Of a stretch of DNA of 64,000 nucleotides, positions 11,793 to 23,333 are shown piece after piece (position 1 is the stretch's first letter; the number at the start of each line of letters is the position of its first letter). Location: positions 30,789,406 through 30,853,405 of the forward strand of contig CM046849.1 in NCBI GenBank assembly GCA_025618425.1, in the 5' to 3' direction. The position numbers and the translations under genes were made by a program. The notes below the pieces were generated by a model that searched no databases, was not told the DNA's origin, and worked only from the letters and a program-made list of their open reading frames with translations. The DNA comes from Heliocidaris tuberculata. Taxonomy: Eukaryota > Echinodermata > Echinoidea > Camarodonta > Echinometridae.

Positions 11793-11842
<50 letters not shown>
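11793..11842. repeat. (TA)n microsatellite
   Basis: About 25 uninterrupted TA units. Similar runs lie at 23334-23372, 38440-38465 and 43087-43110; the last two flank the Tc1 element, which targets TA. Confidence 0.95.
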
Positions 11843-11846
<4 letters not shown>

Positions 11847-12255
11847 CGCTAAGGATTTTGGGGTGTTTTCTTTGGTTCGAATAGGCGCCTCCTTGGCTCT
11901 TTTTTGTCCCCTTCTGTTGGTGCGCAAGGGGGGGGGGGGATGATTCTCAGATGGTTGGGATGTAATTTTTAAGGGTCGCAGTGTCTTCCATATTTCATAA
12001 ATGCATTTTTTAAATTGTAATTTCCGGAGGGGAACAGTTGGAACAGCTCCCAACGTTGTATACACGAACGACCACACACCATGTTTACCGCTCAGCCCAT
12101 CGCGAGGAGAGAAAGTTCGATTCATAGAATACTCCTACGGACGAACTTCTCGATCAAGCTCATCGATCTCTACCCGATGATCAAGCTCTGTATAATATAT
12201 ACGTGCGTGTAGACATGTGCTTCAAATGTCTGGCCTTTGAGTGGACGTTGACCAG

Positions 12256-14010
12256 CAGTGTAGTAAAATCACGCAAAACCGTTATAACGCAAACCCGTAA
12301 TAATTTGACGTCAAAATAGTTAATCGATTACCAGGATATCACTCTCCGCGCTCCACTGTGCAAGAGAATTTGCACGCAAACCCTATGTGAATGGAGAAGG
12401 CATGAACGATTCCAAGATGAGTTCTTAATCTTTAAATTCACAGGGACGGCTCAAAAAGCAAAGGGACGGCTGCAAAATACGATACTTTTAAAGAAAAATT
12501 TATACTTGATCAATCAATCCGCGCCGAATTTTTTTTCCCCGTGGCGTTTTGCTATAAATCAATCAAAATCATAATTCATCTTTTGCAAGCAGATGAAAAG
12601 AACACCTGATAGATGTAATGACAGTCGTTGTTTATCCAATACACACGTGTGTATGATGACCAACACGGCTGGGGTGGCAGCAGTACTATAGTATTTCTTT
12701 GTTTTTTCTTCTCTCTATCTTCATTCTTTTCTGATGAATTTCTTTGTTTTTCTTCTCTCTTGTCTTCTTTTTCTTATGTATTCCTTTGTTTTCCCCCATC
12801 TGTCTTCATTATTATGTATTTCTTTGTTTTTCTTCTCTCTATCTTCTTTTAATTTATTTATGTATTTCTTTGTTTTTCTTCTCTCTATCTTCTTTTAATT
12901 TCATTATGTATTTCTTTGTTTCTCTTCTCTCTTCTTTTTTCCTTATGTATTTCTTTTTTTTCTTATCTCTGTCTTCTTTTTCCTTATGTATTTCTTTGTT
13001 TTTCTTCTCTCTTCTTTTTCCCTTATGTATTTCTTTGTTTTTATTCTCTCTGTCTTCCTTTTTCCTTATGTATTTCTTTGTTTTTCTTCTCTTTGTCTTC
13101 CCCTTTTCCCTATGTATTTCTTTGTTTTTCTTCTATCTTCTTTTTTCCTTATGTATTACTTTGTTTTTATTCTCCATATCTTCTGTTTATTTCTTTATGA
13201 GCTTCTTTGTTTTTCTTCTCTTTGTCTTCCTTTTTTCCTTATGTATTTCTTTGTTTTTCTTCTCTCTTCTTTTTCCTTATGTATTTCTTTGTTTTTCTTC
13301 TCTCTGTCTTCCTTTTTCCTTATGTATTTCTTTGTTTTTCTTCTCTCCGTCTTCCTTTTTTCCTTATGTATTTCTTTGTTTTTCTTTTCTCTGTCTTCCT
13401 TTTTTCCTTATGTATTTCTTTGTTTTTCTTCTCTCTGTCTTCCTTTTTCCTTATGTATTTCTTTGCTTTTCTTCTCTCCGTCTTCCTTTCCTCATGTATT
13501 TCTTTGTTTTTCTTCTCTCTGTCTTCCTTTTTCCTTATGTATTTCTTTGTTTTTCTTCTCTCCGTCTTCCTTTCCTCATGTATTTCTTTGTTTTTCTTTT
13601 CTCTGTCTTCCTTTTTTCCTTATGTATTTCTTTGTTTTTCTTCTCTCTGTCTTCTTTTTTTCCTTATGTATTTCTTTGCTTTTTTCTCTCTTTTTTTTCC
13701 CTTATTATTCTTTAAAACTTGCTTTTATTTCTTTATGCATTTGTTTGTTTTTCTTCTCTCTGTCTTCCTTTTCCTTATGTATTTCTTAGATTTTCTTATC
13801 TCTGCCTTCCTTTTTTCCTTATGTACTTCTTTGTCTTCTCTCTGTCTTCCTTTTCAGTATGCACAACACGTGCGTCAACTACGGGCGAACGACTAATAAG
13901 AGACTAGGAAAATCACTGGACCGTACGACCTTGCTGCGCGGGGCTTACGTAACAATCAGCAAATATAACGCTAAACCGTTATAACGCTTTCGCGTGATTT
14001 TACTACACTG
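12256..14010. mobile_element. TIR element filled by a pyrimidine minisatellite
   Basis: The left end CAGTGTAGTAAAATCACGC (12256) continues to GTTATAACGC at 12290. The right end at 14010 is the inverse copy, so the TIRs are about 35 bp with about three differences. Both ends are flanked by ACCAG (12251-12255 and 14011-14015), a perfect 5-bp target duplication. No transposase is present. Two thirds of the interior is the minisatellite at about 12695-13855. The superfamily is undecided: 5-bp duplications occur in Transib, but the terminus does not fit the Transib consensus well. Confidence 0.75.
12695..13855. repeat. Polypyrimidine minisatellite, about 40-48 bp units
   Basis: More than twenty imperfect tandem units of TATGTATTTCTTTG, then TTTTTCTTCTCTCTGTCTTC and CTTTTTCCT occupy about 1.1 kb. 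The plus strand is almost wholly C and T apart from the TATGTATTTCTTTG island in each unit. All three plus frames stay open for long stretches and translate into Phe/Leu/Ser/Val-rich repeats. I consider this a property of the unit, not a gene. Mirror-repeat pyrimidine tracts of this type can form triplex DNA. Confidence 0.93.
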
Positions 14011-14860
14011 ACCAGTGTTTGAATAATCGGCCTTCTCATCACACATGTTAGAATGTCTTGGGAAATTAGAAGTAACGGTATCTTTGTTATCATTACTTTT
14101 TTTGGGGGGAGGGGGTGGGGGTAGTTTGTCTTTTGCCTGTACGGGATGCAGAACGCAAACACATTTTGTTCCGTTAGTACGAAAGCGTCGGTATGGCTGT
14201 GGTTGGACGTTCTGTATCGTTGTGTGTGTGTGTGTGTGTGTGTAATTGGGGTTTTTACAGACGTGTATCAATCAGATATGATTATTTACGTCTGGGGACC
14301 GACCTCTGACGTCACCATCCGAAAGACGTGACTCAGTTTGGAACCTGGGTCCGCTGAATCAGTTTACAACTTCCACTGTTCAACCCACAACGCCAAGTCT
14401 GTATCGGCATACCTATTTTCACCTTTTATATCCGCAAATATTATGTTCGTTCTACCAGTCCGTCAGACTTTCTAACCCCCCCCCCCCCCCCCCCCCCCCT
14501 TTATTTTTCTGTCTTTATTTTTCTTCTTCAAATTCTACTCAGTCTATTGATTTACATCATTATTATTCCTATCTCCCTCTATTTTTTTTTTTTTTATTAT
14601 TATTTTTTTTTTTTTTTTGCTGTTCCCCATCTTTGAATCTGTCATTACTGTATCTTTCTGGGTTTTCTCTTTCGCTGAACTTTACGGGCCTGTTTTAACA
14701 CCATAATCTCTTATGTCAATCTCCTGAAAATAGGAAACATAATTTTTTTCAACTATATTATATAAATTATTTATTCCTTACAGTTTTAACCAATCTGTAG
14801 ACATCATTCAGAACCGGATATAGGAGATCACGTCATTTAGGAATATCTGGAATCCCGCCG

Positions 14861-14892
<32 letters not shown>

Positions 14893-15615
14893 TACCCTTT
14901 TTCGTTCATCCTTTCATTCTTTATAAGGGGCCGCCAATGTATATATGCTTTCATATAGCCTTTTTCTGAGTAAGAACCATAGACACAAAGTGCCACCTTC
15001 TGACCGCTTTGTTCTTAAAAGAAACTTCAGTGCAGAAAAATGCAAAAAATTGCTTTTTATTTCGATTGCAGATATCATTTCCATACAAAACATAACCGTT
15101 TTTAACCCCCTATTAAACATCGACGATATACATTGACCATCCTTTATTTTATGATGAGAGCATTATCCTTGTCATCATTATTGAAAGAAACAGAAGAAAA
15201 CTTCTCATAGGGTTTTAAAAGTCATGTTCCTAACGTTTTCATGGTTTTACTCATATCCGGCACAGAAACGTGATATTTTTCATAAAAATGAAGTAAGTTG
15301 CAGTTTCCATTGTCATCAAATGGAAATACTACGCAGAAAGGGAACATAAGGCAGAAAAAAATATCAAGATTATGGCAATTTCCCACCTCAGGAGGGGCAC
15401 TTTTTCATCACACGAAGTGCACATTTTCATCTTTTGGGGGATATTCCTTGATTTTCGAAATTTGGGGGGCGTATGCCCCTGCCACCACTGAAAATTGGTA
15501 TTGACCAGTGTTTTATGAATTTCTTATTGAATGCCTGCTATCACACAAGGGAATTTCAAGTACCATTATCACTTAAAGCTGATATCCCCTTTAGTCATTT
15601 TCGCATGTGATACCA
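14011..15615. other. Intergenic with homopolymer runs
   Basis: No gene seen. Holds a (TG) run at 14220-14243, 24 C at 14476-14499, T-rich runs at 14583-14617 and 31 C at 14861-14891, the longest homopolymer in the window. The segment at 15300-15500 has a G-run and GGCGTATGCCCCTGCCACC, similar to interiors of the hAT-like MITEs seen elsewhere here. Confidence 0.55.
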
Positions 15616-16843
15616 CCGTGTGAGTCAAAAAAAAAAAGTATGCACTTAGAATGTTGCTATTCAATATTCATTTATTATACATGTTTTGAAAAAGTATTTT
15701 ATCCTGCGTCATTTGGTACCATTTTTAAGTGGTATATGTTCACGCTGGGATAAACAGGAGGCATTGTTTGCGAGAGTGTAAAAATCGACTTACGCCAAAG
15801 TATTAAGTGAGGGGATGAAATAAATGTATCAAACGAGGTACATTTGATGTGACTTCCCAGAAGCAAAGACACACACACACACACACACCCACACGTACAT
15901 GTAAAACGTACCAAAACGATGACATTGAAAAAAAAAATCAACCTAGCGGTGACATTATTAAATTCATGTTTATGGCATAATAACAAATTCCAAAGGGCAT
16001 ATTAGCTCTTAAAATGTATCATAAAAAACAATTACATGAGAAAATAGAAAGAAAATGCACAAACAATTGCATTTATTAATGATACACGCACCCACTTCCC
16101 CACACGAACACACACACACGCAAACACACACCAACACACACACTGAGGTCATGTTGAGGATTAGGTCAAAGGACAGTTAACTCCTGATCACAAATAAAGT
16201 TAGAGAGGATCCACGATGAAAACATTTACGCACATTATTTCCAAATAACATCATCATCACATCATATCGCTAAACACTTTGAAGCAGCAAGTCAAAAAAT
16301 GAAAGATTTTGACAAAATTTAATCAGAAAATTGTTTGTTTATTCATGTTTATTTTACTCCAAATGAACACCATGATCATGTGCTTGTTTGTGTTTGCATG
16401 ATATGTCTGCTTATGATGAGTACACCATGCGAGAAAAAAACTAAATATGTGTCTCTTTTTTTCCATATTCCTGAGTGTGCATGTGTGGGTGCGCGTGTGT
16501 GTGTGTAACTTTAAGTGTGTTTTAATATGCTTGTCATGTTTAATTTTGTTTGGGACGTCGATGGTTTAAGGGTTATTTGTATCTGCAAAGACCGAATTAA
16601 TGCCCCTATTCAAAATGTCTTGTTCAAACATCACATAAGGAGTACGTTGTCGCCACTTGATTTTTATACTCTCGAAAAAAATACCCACTCTTTATCAAAG
16701 CGTAAACACATACCACACAAAAATGGTACCAAATGATGCGGGATAAGACACTTTTTCAAAATATGTATAATAATTTGCGTTCATAACTGAGTTTTAAACA
16801 AAATCGCAATTTTCTAAGTGTATACTTATTTTTACTCAGACGG
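15616..16843. mobile_element. Foldback element, about 1.2 kb
   Basis: Arms of about 150 bases pair imperfectly: GTATGCACTTAGAATGTTGC at 15638 against a segment ending at 16825, and CATTTGGTACCATTTTTAAG near 15710 against its inverse near 16725. Pairing begins near 15616 and 16843. The interior has CA/TG-rich microsatellites. Outside the arms a direct repeat (GGTTTTACTCATATCCGGCA at 15243, with GGTTTTACCCCAATCCGGCA at 16860) flanks the element, which may be a diverged duplication of the target or part of an older repeat. Confidence 0.65.
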
Positions 16844-17163
16844 GTATAAACGTCTTCACGGTTTTACCCCAATCCGGCACAACTGAGTTTTTACATGTCA
16901 TTTTTAAAATGCAGCTGCTCGGTAAAGCATGTACGGATGGATGCCATCAAGGTATCATTTCAAAGCATAATACTTCTAGTTTATGGAAAAAAAAAAAAAT
17001 TTTCCAAGTATTTTTCCCTCCACAGGGATTTTATTGATTTTCAGTCACAACAAATTAACAAACATATTCAAGGTAAATCACATTTATAATGTAAATACAT
17101 AATACAATAATAACTCAAAATAATTCAGAATACAAATGTTTCTTGAACTGTCAGGTTCACACG

Positions 17164-17208
17164 AATTCCATGAATACTCCATTTTCAATAGAGCATTCAT
17201 GGAATCCA
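17164..17208 (-). other. Stem-loop in LINE 3' UTR
   Basis: ATTCCATGAATACTC and GAGCATTCATGGAAT pair over 15 positions with one mismatch around a 15-base loop. The location in the 3' UTR about 280 bases past the ORF2 stop suggests a recognition element for the reverse transcriptase, as known for stringent LINEs; this role is inference. Confidence 0.6.
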
Positions 17209-17489
17209 TGGGGGGAAAAAAACAAAAAACCATGAAACAATACAAACACATACATGTATCATCATTTGAATATTGGGGTATACAATTACTTATTTTTGAC
17301 CACTATTAGTTATTTTGAAAATACAGCGCCAGTCGGCACCTCCGATCACCCGTTCGCACTATTCAGCTTAGAACAACAATAAAATTGTCCACCAACCACA
17401 TTGTTCCGGCCGAACAACGCGAACATGCCCACAAAGAAAGCCAACTGGCACTGTATATATGAGATATTCGAAACCTTAAAGATGTATCG

Positions 17490-20400
17490 TCATGTAAACA
17501 AATTTCTGAATTGAAACCATTTTCTTGCAAATTTATCATTTCTACAATTCGAATCTGCTATGTACTTTTCATTTTTGAAATAATTTATAAGCGAAACTTT
17601 AATATTATCAAAATCGAGCAGTTGTTTCTTTATTTTGCAAGTATATACCATCTGTCTCACCACTATAAGTATACAATTCAATGCAGAATTATTTGAACCT
17701 CTTAAACCAAACAATTTATCTTGTAGTGAGAATATCATTCTATTTCCGGTTCCAGTGTATATCCAGTGTTCCAACCTATCCCAAATATGTTTAACATGTG
17801 TACATTCACATAGCAGATGGATAACTGTTTCACTCTGTTCATTACAAAATGTACATTCTTTTCTTGGGACTAAATTCATTTTAAACAGTAAATCATTCGT
17901 ATATAATATACGTTGCAATATCTTAAACTGGAACCATCGTAATCCCACATCCATCGTACAATTAAATGCGATAGAACAATATGTTTCCCAGTTCTTGTCA
18001 TTCAAATCAAAGATACATTTCCATTTAAGAAAGCTTTTGCATTCTAATTTCCTTTTCTTCAATAAAACTGCATAGATGTGTGCGCAACCTTTAATACGTT
18101 TCATAACAAGTGCCATTGTATCTGGGAAAAAGGGTTGCTGCACCCTGTTAAAAGTAGTACATTTGTATCCTTCTCTAATTGCATCACATAATCCACGATA
18201 AAAAAGAAAGTTTATTTGAACATTGTACTTTTCTTGGAGGTCTTTCAGAGAGAGAAAATGACCATTTGACTCTAAAACATCATTGACAAAACGGATTCCC
18301 TTTTTACACAATGTTTTGTTATAAATTGAGCTATTACCTAGTTTAATGTAATCATTATTCCATAAGGGTTGGCAAGAAATGGTATCATAGTGCATGGATA
18401 AGAGTGTACTATAAGCCGTGAACATTTCTTTCCAAAAAAGGTTCTCTGTTTTACTTGCCAGTTCTCGAAAATAATTATTTCCCATATATAATTTCAAGTC
18501 TTGAAGTCCAGGCAAAAAAGATTGTAAAAGACAGAGGATATTACTATCTATTGAGCCATTTACCAATTTCTTAATCCAGGAAATTTTCAATGATTGGCAG
18601 TGTATGTTTATATCTATCATTTTGACCCCTCCGTCTGAGTAACTTTGCGACATTTGATTTCTACTTATTTTATCAGGTTTCTCCCCCCAAATAAATCTAT
18701 AAAACTGAGCGTTTATATCTTTCAAAAAAATTTCACCTGGATTTGGGAGAGACAAAATAAGGTAGTTTAATTTAGATACCAACAATGATTTGACAACTGT
18801 GACTCTTCCAAGGACAGTTAAGTATCTTCTTAACCATGATGTCATTTGACTTTTAATCTCTTTAAATTTTTCATTATAATTTTGAATTGTCATTTTGTGC
18901 AAATCCGTACAAAAGTCTATACCTAAATATCTGAAATAATCATCGAATACCCAGTTTAGATTTCTGTTCAAAAGAACACCATCCTTCTTGTTTTTATATC
19001 CTCCAATCCATATCGCATGTGTCTTATGTATATTAATCTTCAAACCCGACATTGTGTTATATTCATCTAAAATGTTTATTGCACTGATTAATTCCCTTAC
19101 TGATCCATTCAATGTTAGAAGAGTATCGTCTGCATACTGAATTATTTTAAGATGTTTATCTGTAGGTAAGCTCAAACCAACAATCGAATTGGATTGTCTA
19201 AACAAAAGACCGAGTATTTCGGCGCATAATAGAAAAATATATGGAGACAAGGGATCTCCTTGACGACATCCCCGCTCTATTGAGAATCTTGGAGACAGGT
19301 GTCCATTGATCAGTACACAGGATTGAGCATTTTCATAGAATACATTAAACCATTTTACAATAGAGGGACCAAACTTAAAGAAGTGTAATACTTTTCTAAT
19401 AAAGTCGTGAGAAATTGAATCAAATGCCTTTTCAAAATCTATAAGTAGCAATAAACCAGGAATATCATTGAGGTCAGTGTACAATAATATATCATATAAC
19501 AAACGGATATTTTCTCCAATGAAGCGTCCTGACATAAAACCTTTCTGATTCTCATGTATAAGAAAAGAAAGTACATTCTTCAATCTATTTGCTATACAAG
19601 TGGAACCTAATTTATATACTACATTTAGTAAAGATATGGGTCTCCAATTTTTCAAGTAATGTCTGTCTTTATTTCCTTTGGGAATTAAAGAGATAACCCC
19701 TAACTTTTGTGTAAAGGACATTCCGGATGAATATGCAGAATTCAGATATCTAACTAAAAATATGTGTAGTTCTTTCCAAAAATGTTTAAAAAATTCGACA
19801 GTGAATCCATCTAGACCTGGGGATTTATTATTTTTCATTTTTTTAAGAGCTTGATAAACCTCATCAATAGAGAGCTCTCCTTCTAGCTTCTGTGACATCG
19901 AATTGGTTAATTTATTTATACCTACATCATTTAATATTGTGTTTAGGTCTACATCTACAACCGGATTGTTTTTATACAATTTAGAATAGAATGATACAAT
20001 TTCTGATGCAATATCGTCCTGTGCTGTGATCTCCTTGTTTTCGGTAGTGACCAGTTTGCATATCCGTTTATTAACAGCATTTTTTTTTTCTAAATTCAAA
20101 AAATATTTTGATGGTTTCTCGCCGTATTCCATCCATTTGATTTTAGATCTCATCTTTATTCCTTCCATTTTATCTTTTCTTAATGATTCCAACTGAGCTT
20201 TCTTCTCATTCAATATAACTAACTCCCTATCTTTGTCTGTTTTTGATATCAATGTCTTTTCCAAGTCTACAATTTCTTTCTCTAAATCATATTCCAAATT
20301 TACCAATCTTTTCTTTTTTCTAGTTGCATATAAAATTGTTTCACCTCTGATTATTGTCAACAACGTATCAAAAAATAATTGATCACTAACAGCAAACTCA

Positions 20401-21284
20401 TATAGTATATCTCGTCCTTCTGCCTCAAATCTACTTGAATTGTTATCATGTTGGACTGAATAGGTCTTAATAGTTTGTTTAATAACATCTTTAATTTGTT
20501 CTACATAACTATCATCCCTTAACAATGAATTGTTGAATTTCCAGTAACTTGGGCCTACTCTACGATTATTTAAATTCAAAGATAATTTCACCAGGGAATG
20601 ATCGGATCTGTATCCCGGTAAAATCTCTATTTTGTTAACGAGCGACAGTAATTCAGTGGAGACCAAAAAATAGTCTAATCTAGCTGCCTTAAATGGAGTA
20701 GGTTGACGCCATGTAAACATTTTTTCATGGGCATGTAATTCTCTCCATGGGTCTACCAAATTTAAATCGTTCTTCATTAAGTCTACTTTTTTCTTGGCAT
20801 TGGGGTTATTCAGACGAATATAATTATATGTATCTTTATCAAAATCTTGGACCAAGTTCCAATCCCCGCATAAAATTGTTAGTGGATTATCAAATTCAAG
20901 AGCAATTCTTTCAATATCTGCATAAAAATCAACATTGTCGTGATTAGGTCCATACAATGATATCAACGATATGTCATAGTCATATATTTGTAGGTCTAAA
21001 GCAACGAAATTCCCTTCTTTTGACCGTTCAGTTTGCTTTACATTAAATTGCACCCCTTCCCCAAACAAAATGGCAACACCTCTTGCATTGGACGCTTTAT
21101 GACTGAAAAAACAATTATCTCCCCAAAAACGTTTTATAGAAGCTTCTTCTTCAACTACAAAGTGCGTATCTTGCAAGCAGCAAATTTGAAACCTTTTAGC
21201 CTTAACATATTCCAAAACGTCATTTCTCTTTTCACGATTTCCTAAACCTCGACAGTTCATTGAAATGATACTGAAACTATCCAT
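17490..21284 (-). CDS. LINE ORF2: endonuclease / reverse transcriptase
   Basis: A complete 1264-residue ORF2 with no stop or frameshift. Residues 1-235 are an AP-type endonuclease: N10 in SMNCRG, D39 in LQDTH (most relatives have Glu here), Y111 in SLYGPN, D141 and N143 in GDWN, D204 in RLDYF, D228-H229 in SDHS. A coiled, charged linker with an LEKEI/LEKTL pattern covers about 325-380. The reverse transcriptase lies at about 470-800: FMSGRF near 583, the first catalytic Asp at 616 in LIDFEKAFD, GCRQGDPLSPYIF at 672-684, and the active-site YADD at 717-720. Near the C-terminus is a CxxC...H...C zinc-binding motif (CTFC, then VIHLLCEC). The order EN-RT-Cys motif and the RT wording fit the Tx1/L1 group. 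The protein would nick target DNA and copy its own RNA. With all catalytic residues present, this copy is young or recently active, unless ORF1 is required in cis. Confidence 0.93.
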   Translation of the reverse strand: MDSFSIISMNCRGLGNREKRNDVLEYVKAKRFQICCLQDTHFVVEEEASIKRFWGDNCFFSHKASNARGVAILFGEGVQFNVKQTERSKEGNFVALDLQIYDYDISLISLYGPNHDNVDFYADIERIALEFDNPLTILCGDWNLVQDFDKDTYNYIRLNNPNAKKKVDLMKNDLNLVDPWRELHAHEKMFTWRQPTPFKAARLDYFLVSTELLSLVNKIEILPGYRSDHSLVKLSLNLNNRRVGPSYWKFNNSLLRDDSYVEQIKDVIKQTIKTYSVQHDNNSSRFEAEGRDILYEFAVSDQLFFDTLLTIIRGETILYATRKKKRLVNLEYDLEKEIVDLEKTLISKTDKDRELVILNEKKAQLESLRKDKMEGIKMRSKIKWMEYGEKPSKYFLNLEKKNAVNKRICKLVTTENKEITAQDDIASEIVSFYSKLYKNNPVVDVDLNTILNDVGINKLTNSMSQKLEGELSIDEVYQALKKMKNNKSPGLDGFTVEFFKHFWKELHIFLVRYLNSAYSSGMSFTQKLGVISLIPKGNKDRHYLKNWRPISLLNVVYKLGSTCIANRLKNVLSFLIHENQKGFMSGRFIGENIRLLYDILLYTDLNDIPGLLLLIDFEKAFDSISHDFIRKVLHFFKFGPSIVKWFNVFYENAQSCVLINGHLSPRFSIERGCRQGDPLSPYIFLLCAEILGLLFRQSNSIVGLSLPTDKHLKIIQYADDTLLTLNGSVRELISAINILDEYNTMSGLKINIHKTHAIWIGGYKNKKDGVLLNRNLNWVFDDYFRYLGIDFCTDLHKMTIQNYNEKFKEIKSQMTSWLRRYLTVLGRVTVVKSLLVSKLNYLILSLPNPGEIFLKDINAQFYRFIWGEKPDKISRNQMSQSYSDGGVKMIDINIHCQSLKISWIKKLVNGSIDSNILCLLQSFLPGLQDLKLYMGNNYFRELASKTENLFWKEMFTAYSTLLSMHYDTISCQPLWNNDYIKLGNSSIYNKTLCKKGIRFVNDVLESNGHFLSLKDLQEKYNVQINFLFYRGLCDAIREGYKCTTFNRVQQPFFPDTMALVMKRIKGCAHIYAVLLKKRKLECKSFLKWKCIFDLNDKNWETYCSIAFNCTMDVGLRWFQFKILQRILYTNDLLFKMNLVPRKECTFCNEQSETVIHLLCECTHVKHIWDRLEHWIYTGTGNRMIFSLQDKLFGLRGSNNSALNCILIVVRQMVYTCKIKKQLLDFDNIKVSLINYFKNEKYIADSNCRNDKFARKWFQFRNLFT

Positions 21285-23132
21285 CAGATATCAACTTTAC
21301 CGTGAAGCTATGAAAATCAAATCCTGTGGAGTTTTTTTTAATCTTTTGTAACATCAAACAAAAACCACTAACTATACTGTGTGCTAGCCCATAATGACAA
21401 CTACTACAACATCTATAACAACAACAGTAGTGTCTAGCACAGACAAAACTACACACAAAAAACACATATGTCTCATTAGGCGAGACAAGACGCGATACCG
21501 AGAAAGCCACAGGTGACCCCATTTACTCCAGATCCCCGAAAGCCAACCAATCCTCTTCAAAGAATAAATCGAAACATATCTCCCGGCGTGAGAAAAAGGC
21601 TCAACGCCTCATTGCCCATCGAGACTTACTTATTGTATAGTAACTTTTGTCATATCCGGCAAATGTATAAAGTAATTAATTTGCATGTAAACAGAATAAC
21701 ATGTTATCTCCTCCACTGATTCCCACAAGCAAACAGAATCCCTGTCACAGTTGAGGTCAATTAATGAAAAGATCGATAACTTGGCCATGTTACTAGTTTA
21801 CGGAAAATATTAGCTCTTTCTCATAGTCTCAATTCGTAACATAGAAATTGCTATCTGACGTTTCCTTAACCTGACTTTGGACAACAACTTAGCAAAAGGA
21901 AAGGGGGGAAAAGCGCAAAGATAAATTTATATCAAATGTAAACATTTATATTCAAGTTCGTAATGATTATCACCGTATTTAAAACTCAACAATACATGTA
22001 TAACTGTTTCTCAGAATTAGAGAAAAAAGAAAATCTATGCGATCTCTTGTCTTCCAAAGTCTCACATCTATTTTCTGATATCCTTAACAACAACAACAAA
22101 TAATCTTTGTAGAACACATCGCTTTCATTATGATAAAAACTATTGATTCAATAGAGTCTAAGGACAACACTATTTGAAAAGAACAGATTTCTCCTCTTCT
22201 CCTCTTTTCTAAGACACAAGAAAGCATTGCCTTAAGCTTTGTTCAAGAAATTTTTTTCATTTTTTTCTCATATGCATCCACAATAATGGATAATAACAGT
22301 TTAAAGAACGAAAAAACAATCGGTCTACAAAATGTAATTTGAAGTATTTCTATATGGAAACGGCAGAGAAAAGGATCATTAAATGTTCTTATAACGACAT
22401 TTAGATAGTGTTTGGCAGATTATACAATTAATACTCAAACAATATTTTCTGGCATCCAACCAAATGCATCACCAATATGAGTGAAGCACATATTAAGTAA
22501 CATACGATGCATATCACAAACAAACGATAGGTACTCTATTATGATATCATCCCGGTTTGTGTCATATAAATTGGTGACTGGTGTTTCTTTACCCCGATAT
22601 ATTTATTATAAGATAAAATAAAATAAATATCAAATTTGAACTTTTTATTCAGATTTGCAATTCTTGTTATCTTGTTCGAAATGTTATAGCCTTACTGATA
22701 CTAAAATATTACTTGTGCTTCACATAATAAATGGAAAATGAAACTATAAAATCTCATTTCTTTCCAGAATGTCTATATCAAAACAAAAGAATTGCGCTAT
22801 ATAGACACATACCACTTTTGGACGATAGAATCAATTGATTCAATAAATGAAATAATTGAGTCATTTCTTTAGCACTGACGATCAGGCAATTAAAACAGTC
22901 AATAAAATCACGAGAATACAAATTCTCGACAGTCAATTTGTCTCGTATTCTCAAATGAGAACAAGATCTATTTTCCAATATGAGACAGACATTCAATGTA
23001 GAATCACTATAGGTTCAATCTATATTACCACCTCACAATGGAAAATAGATAATTATTGTCATAGAGCAAAAAGTGTGATCACAATAACCCTTTACTTTAT
23101 GGTTTGGTTTTTTTCTGGGACGCACTGTATCG
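21285..23132. other. Intergenic, no gene seen
   Basis: AT-rich sequence upstream of the LINE ORF2. A hydrophilic plus-strand open segment near 21483-21640 (rich in Lys, Arg, Ser) lacks a start and is not recognised. Nothing else is supported. Confidence 0.5.
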
Positions 23133-23314
23133 CACGATCGCAAACACTTTCGAAAAATCAACCTAAGGCAATTTCTGTAGCCTTGCGCGTTTCCTATAGA
23201 ATTTTTGAACATAACATTGACGTATAACGTAATCCGAACATGATTTCTATTAGCAATACAATAGGGTATTGAAATTGCCCTCAAGTTGATTTTTCGAAAG
23301 TCTTTGCGATCGTG
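23133..23314. mobile_element. Small palindromic MITE, family A copy 1
   Basis: Left end CACGATCGCAAACACTTTCG, with AAAAATCAAC following; right end is the inverse (GTTGATTTTTCGAAAGTCTT, then TGCGATCGTG). 182 bp. The interior shares AATTTC, TTTCTAT and ATAACGTAAT with the copy at 26480-26663. Confidence 0.8.
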
Positions 23315-23327
23315 TCAGATATGATTA

Positions 23328-23333
<6 letters not shown>

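Larger units (their letters stand above)
9721..12255. other. Intergenic, no clear gene
   Basis: AT-rich sequence with short G-runs at 10344-10354 and 10405-10414, and a (CCTTGAA) tail-like repeat near 10316-10337 of the kind found at LINE 3' ends. The only exon candidate is the one listed at 11359-11421. An alternating TA run occupies 11793-11842. Confidence 0.5.
17020..21290 (-). mobile_element. L1/Tx1-type LINE, 5' truncated or lacking ORF1
   Basis: The element consists of an intact ORF2 (17490-21284), about 460 bases of 3' UTR with a strong hairpin at 17164-17208, and an AATAAA at about 17029-17034 (minus strand). No ORF1 precedes ORF2: upstream sequence to 23.1 kb has no matching open frame on the minus strand. 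The insertion boundary could not be fixed by a target duplication. Confidence 0.8.

Noticed and set aside
12744..13896. Long open frames of Phe/Leu/Ser repeats, up to 323 codons
   Set aside because: They arise in all three plus frames from a C/T-rich minisatellite whose units lack stop codons. No start context, splice sites or domain.
17635..18075. Plus-strand frame over LINE ORF2
   Set aside because: Antisense shadow of the ORF2 C-terminus.
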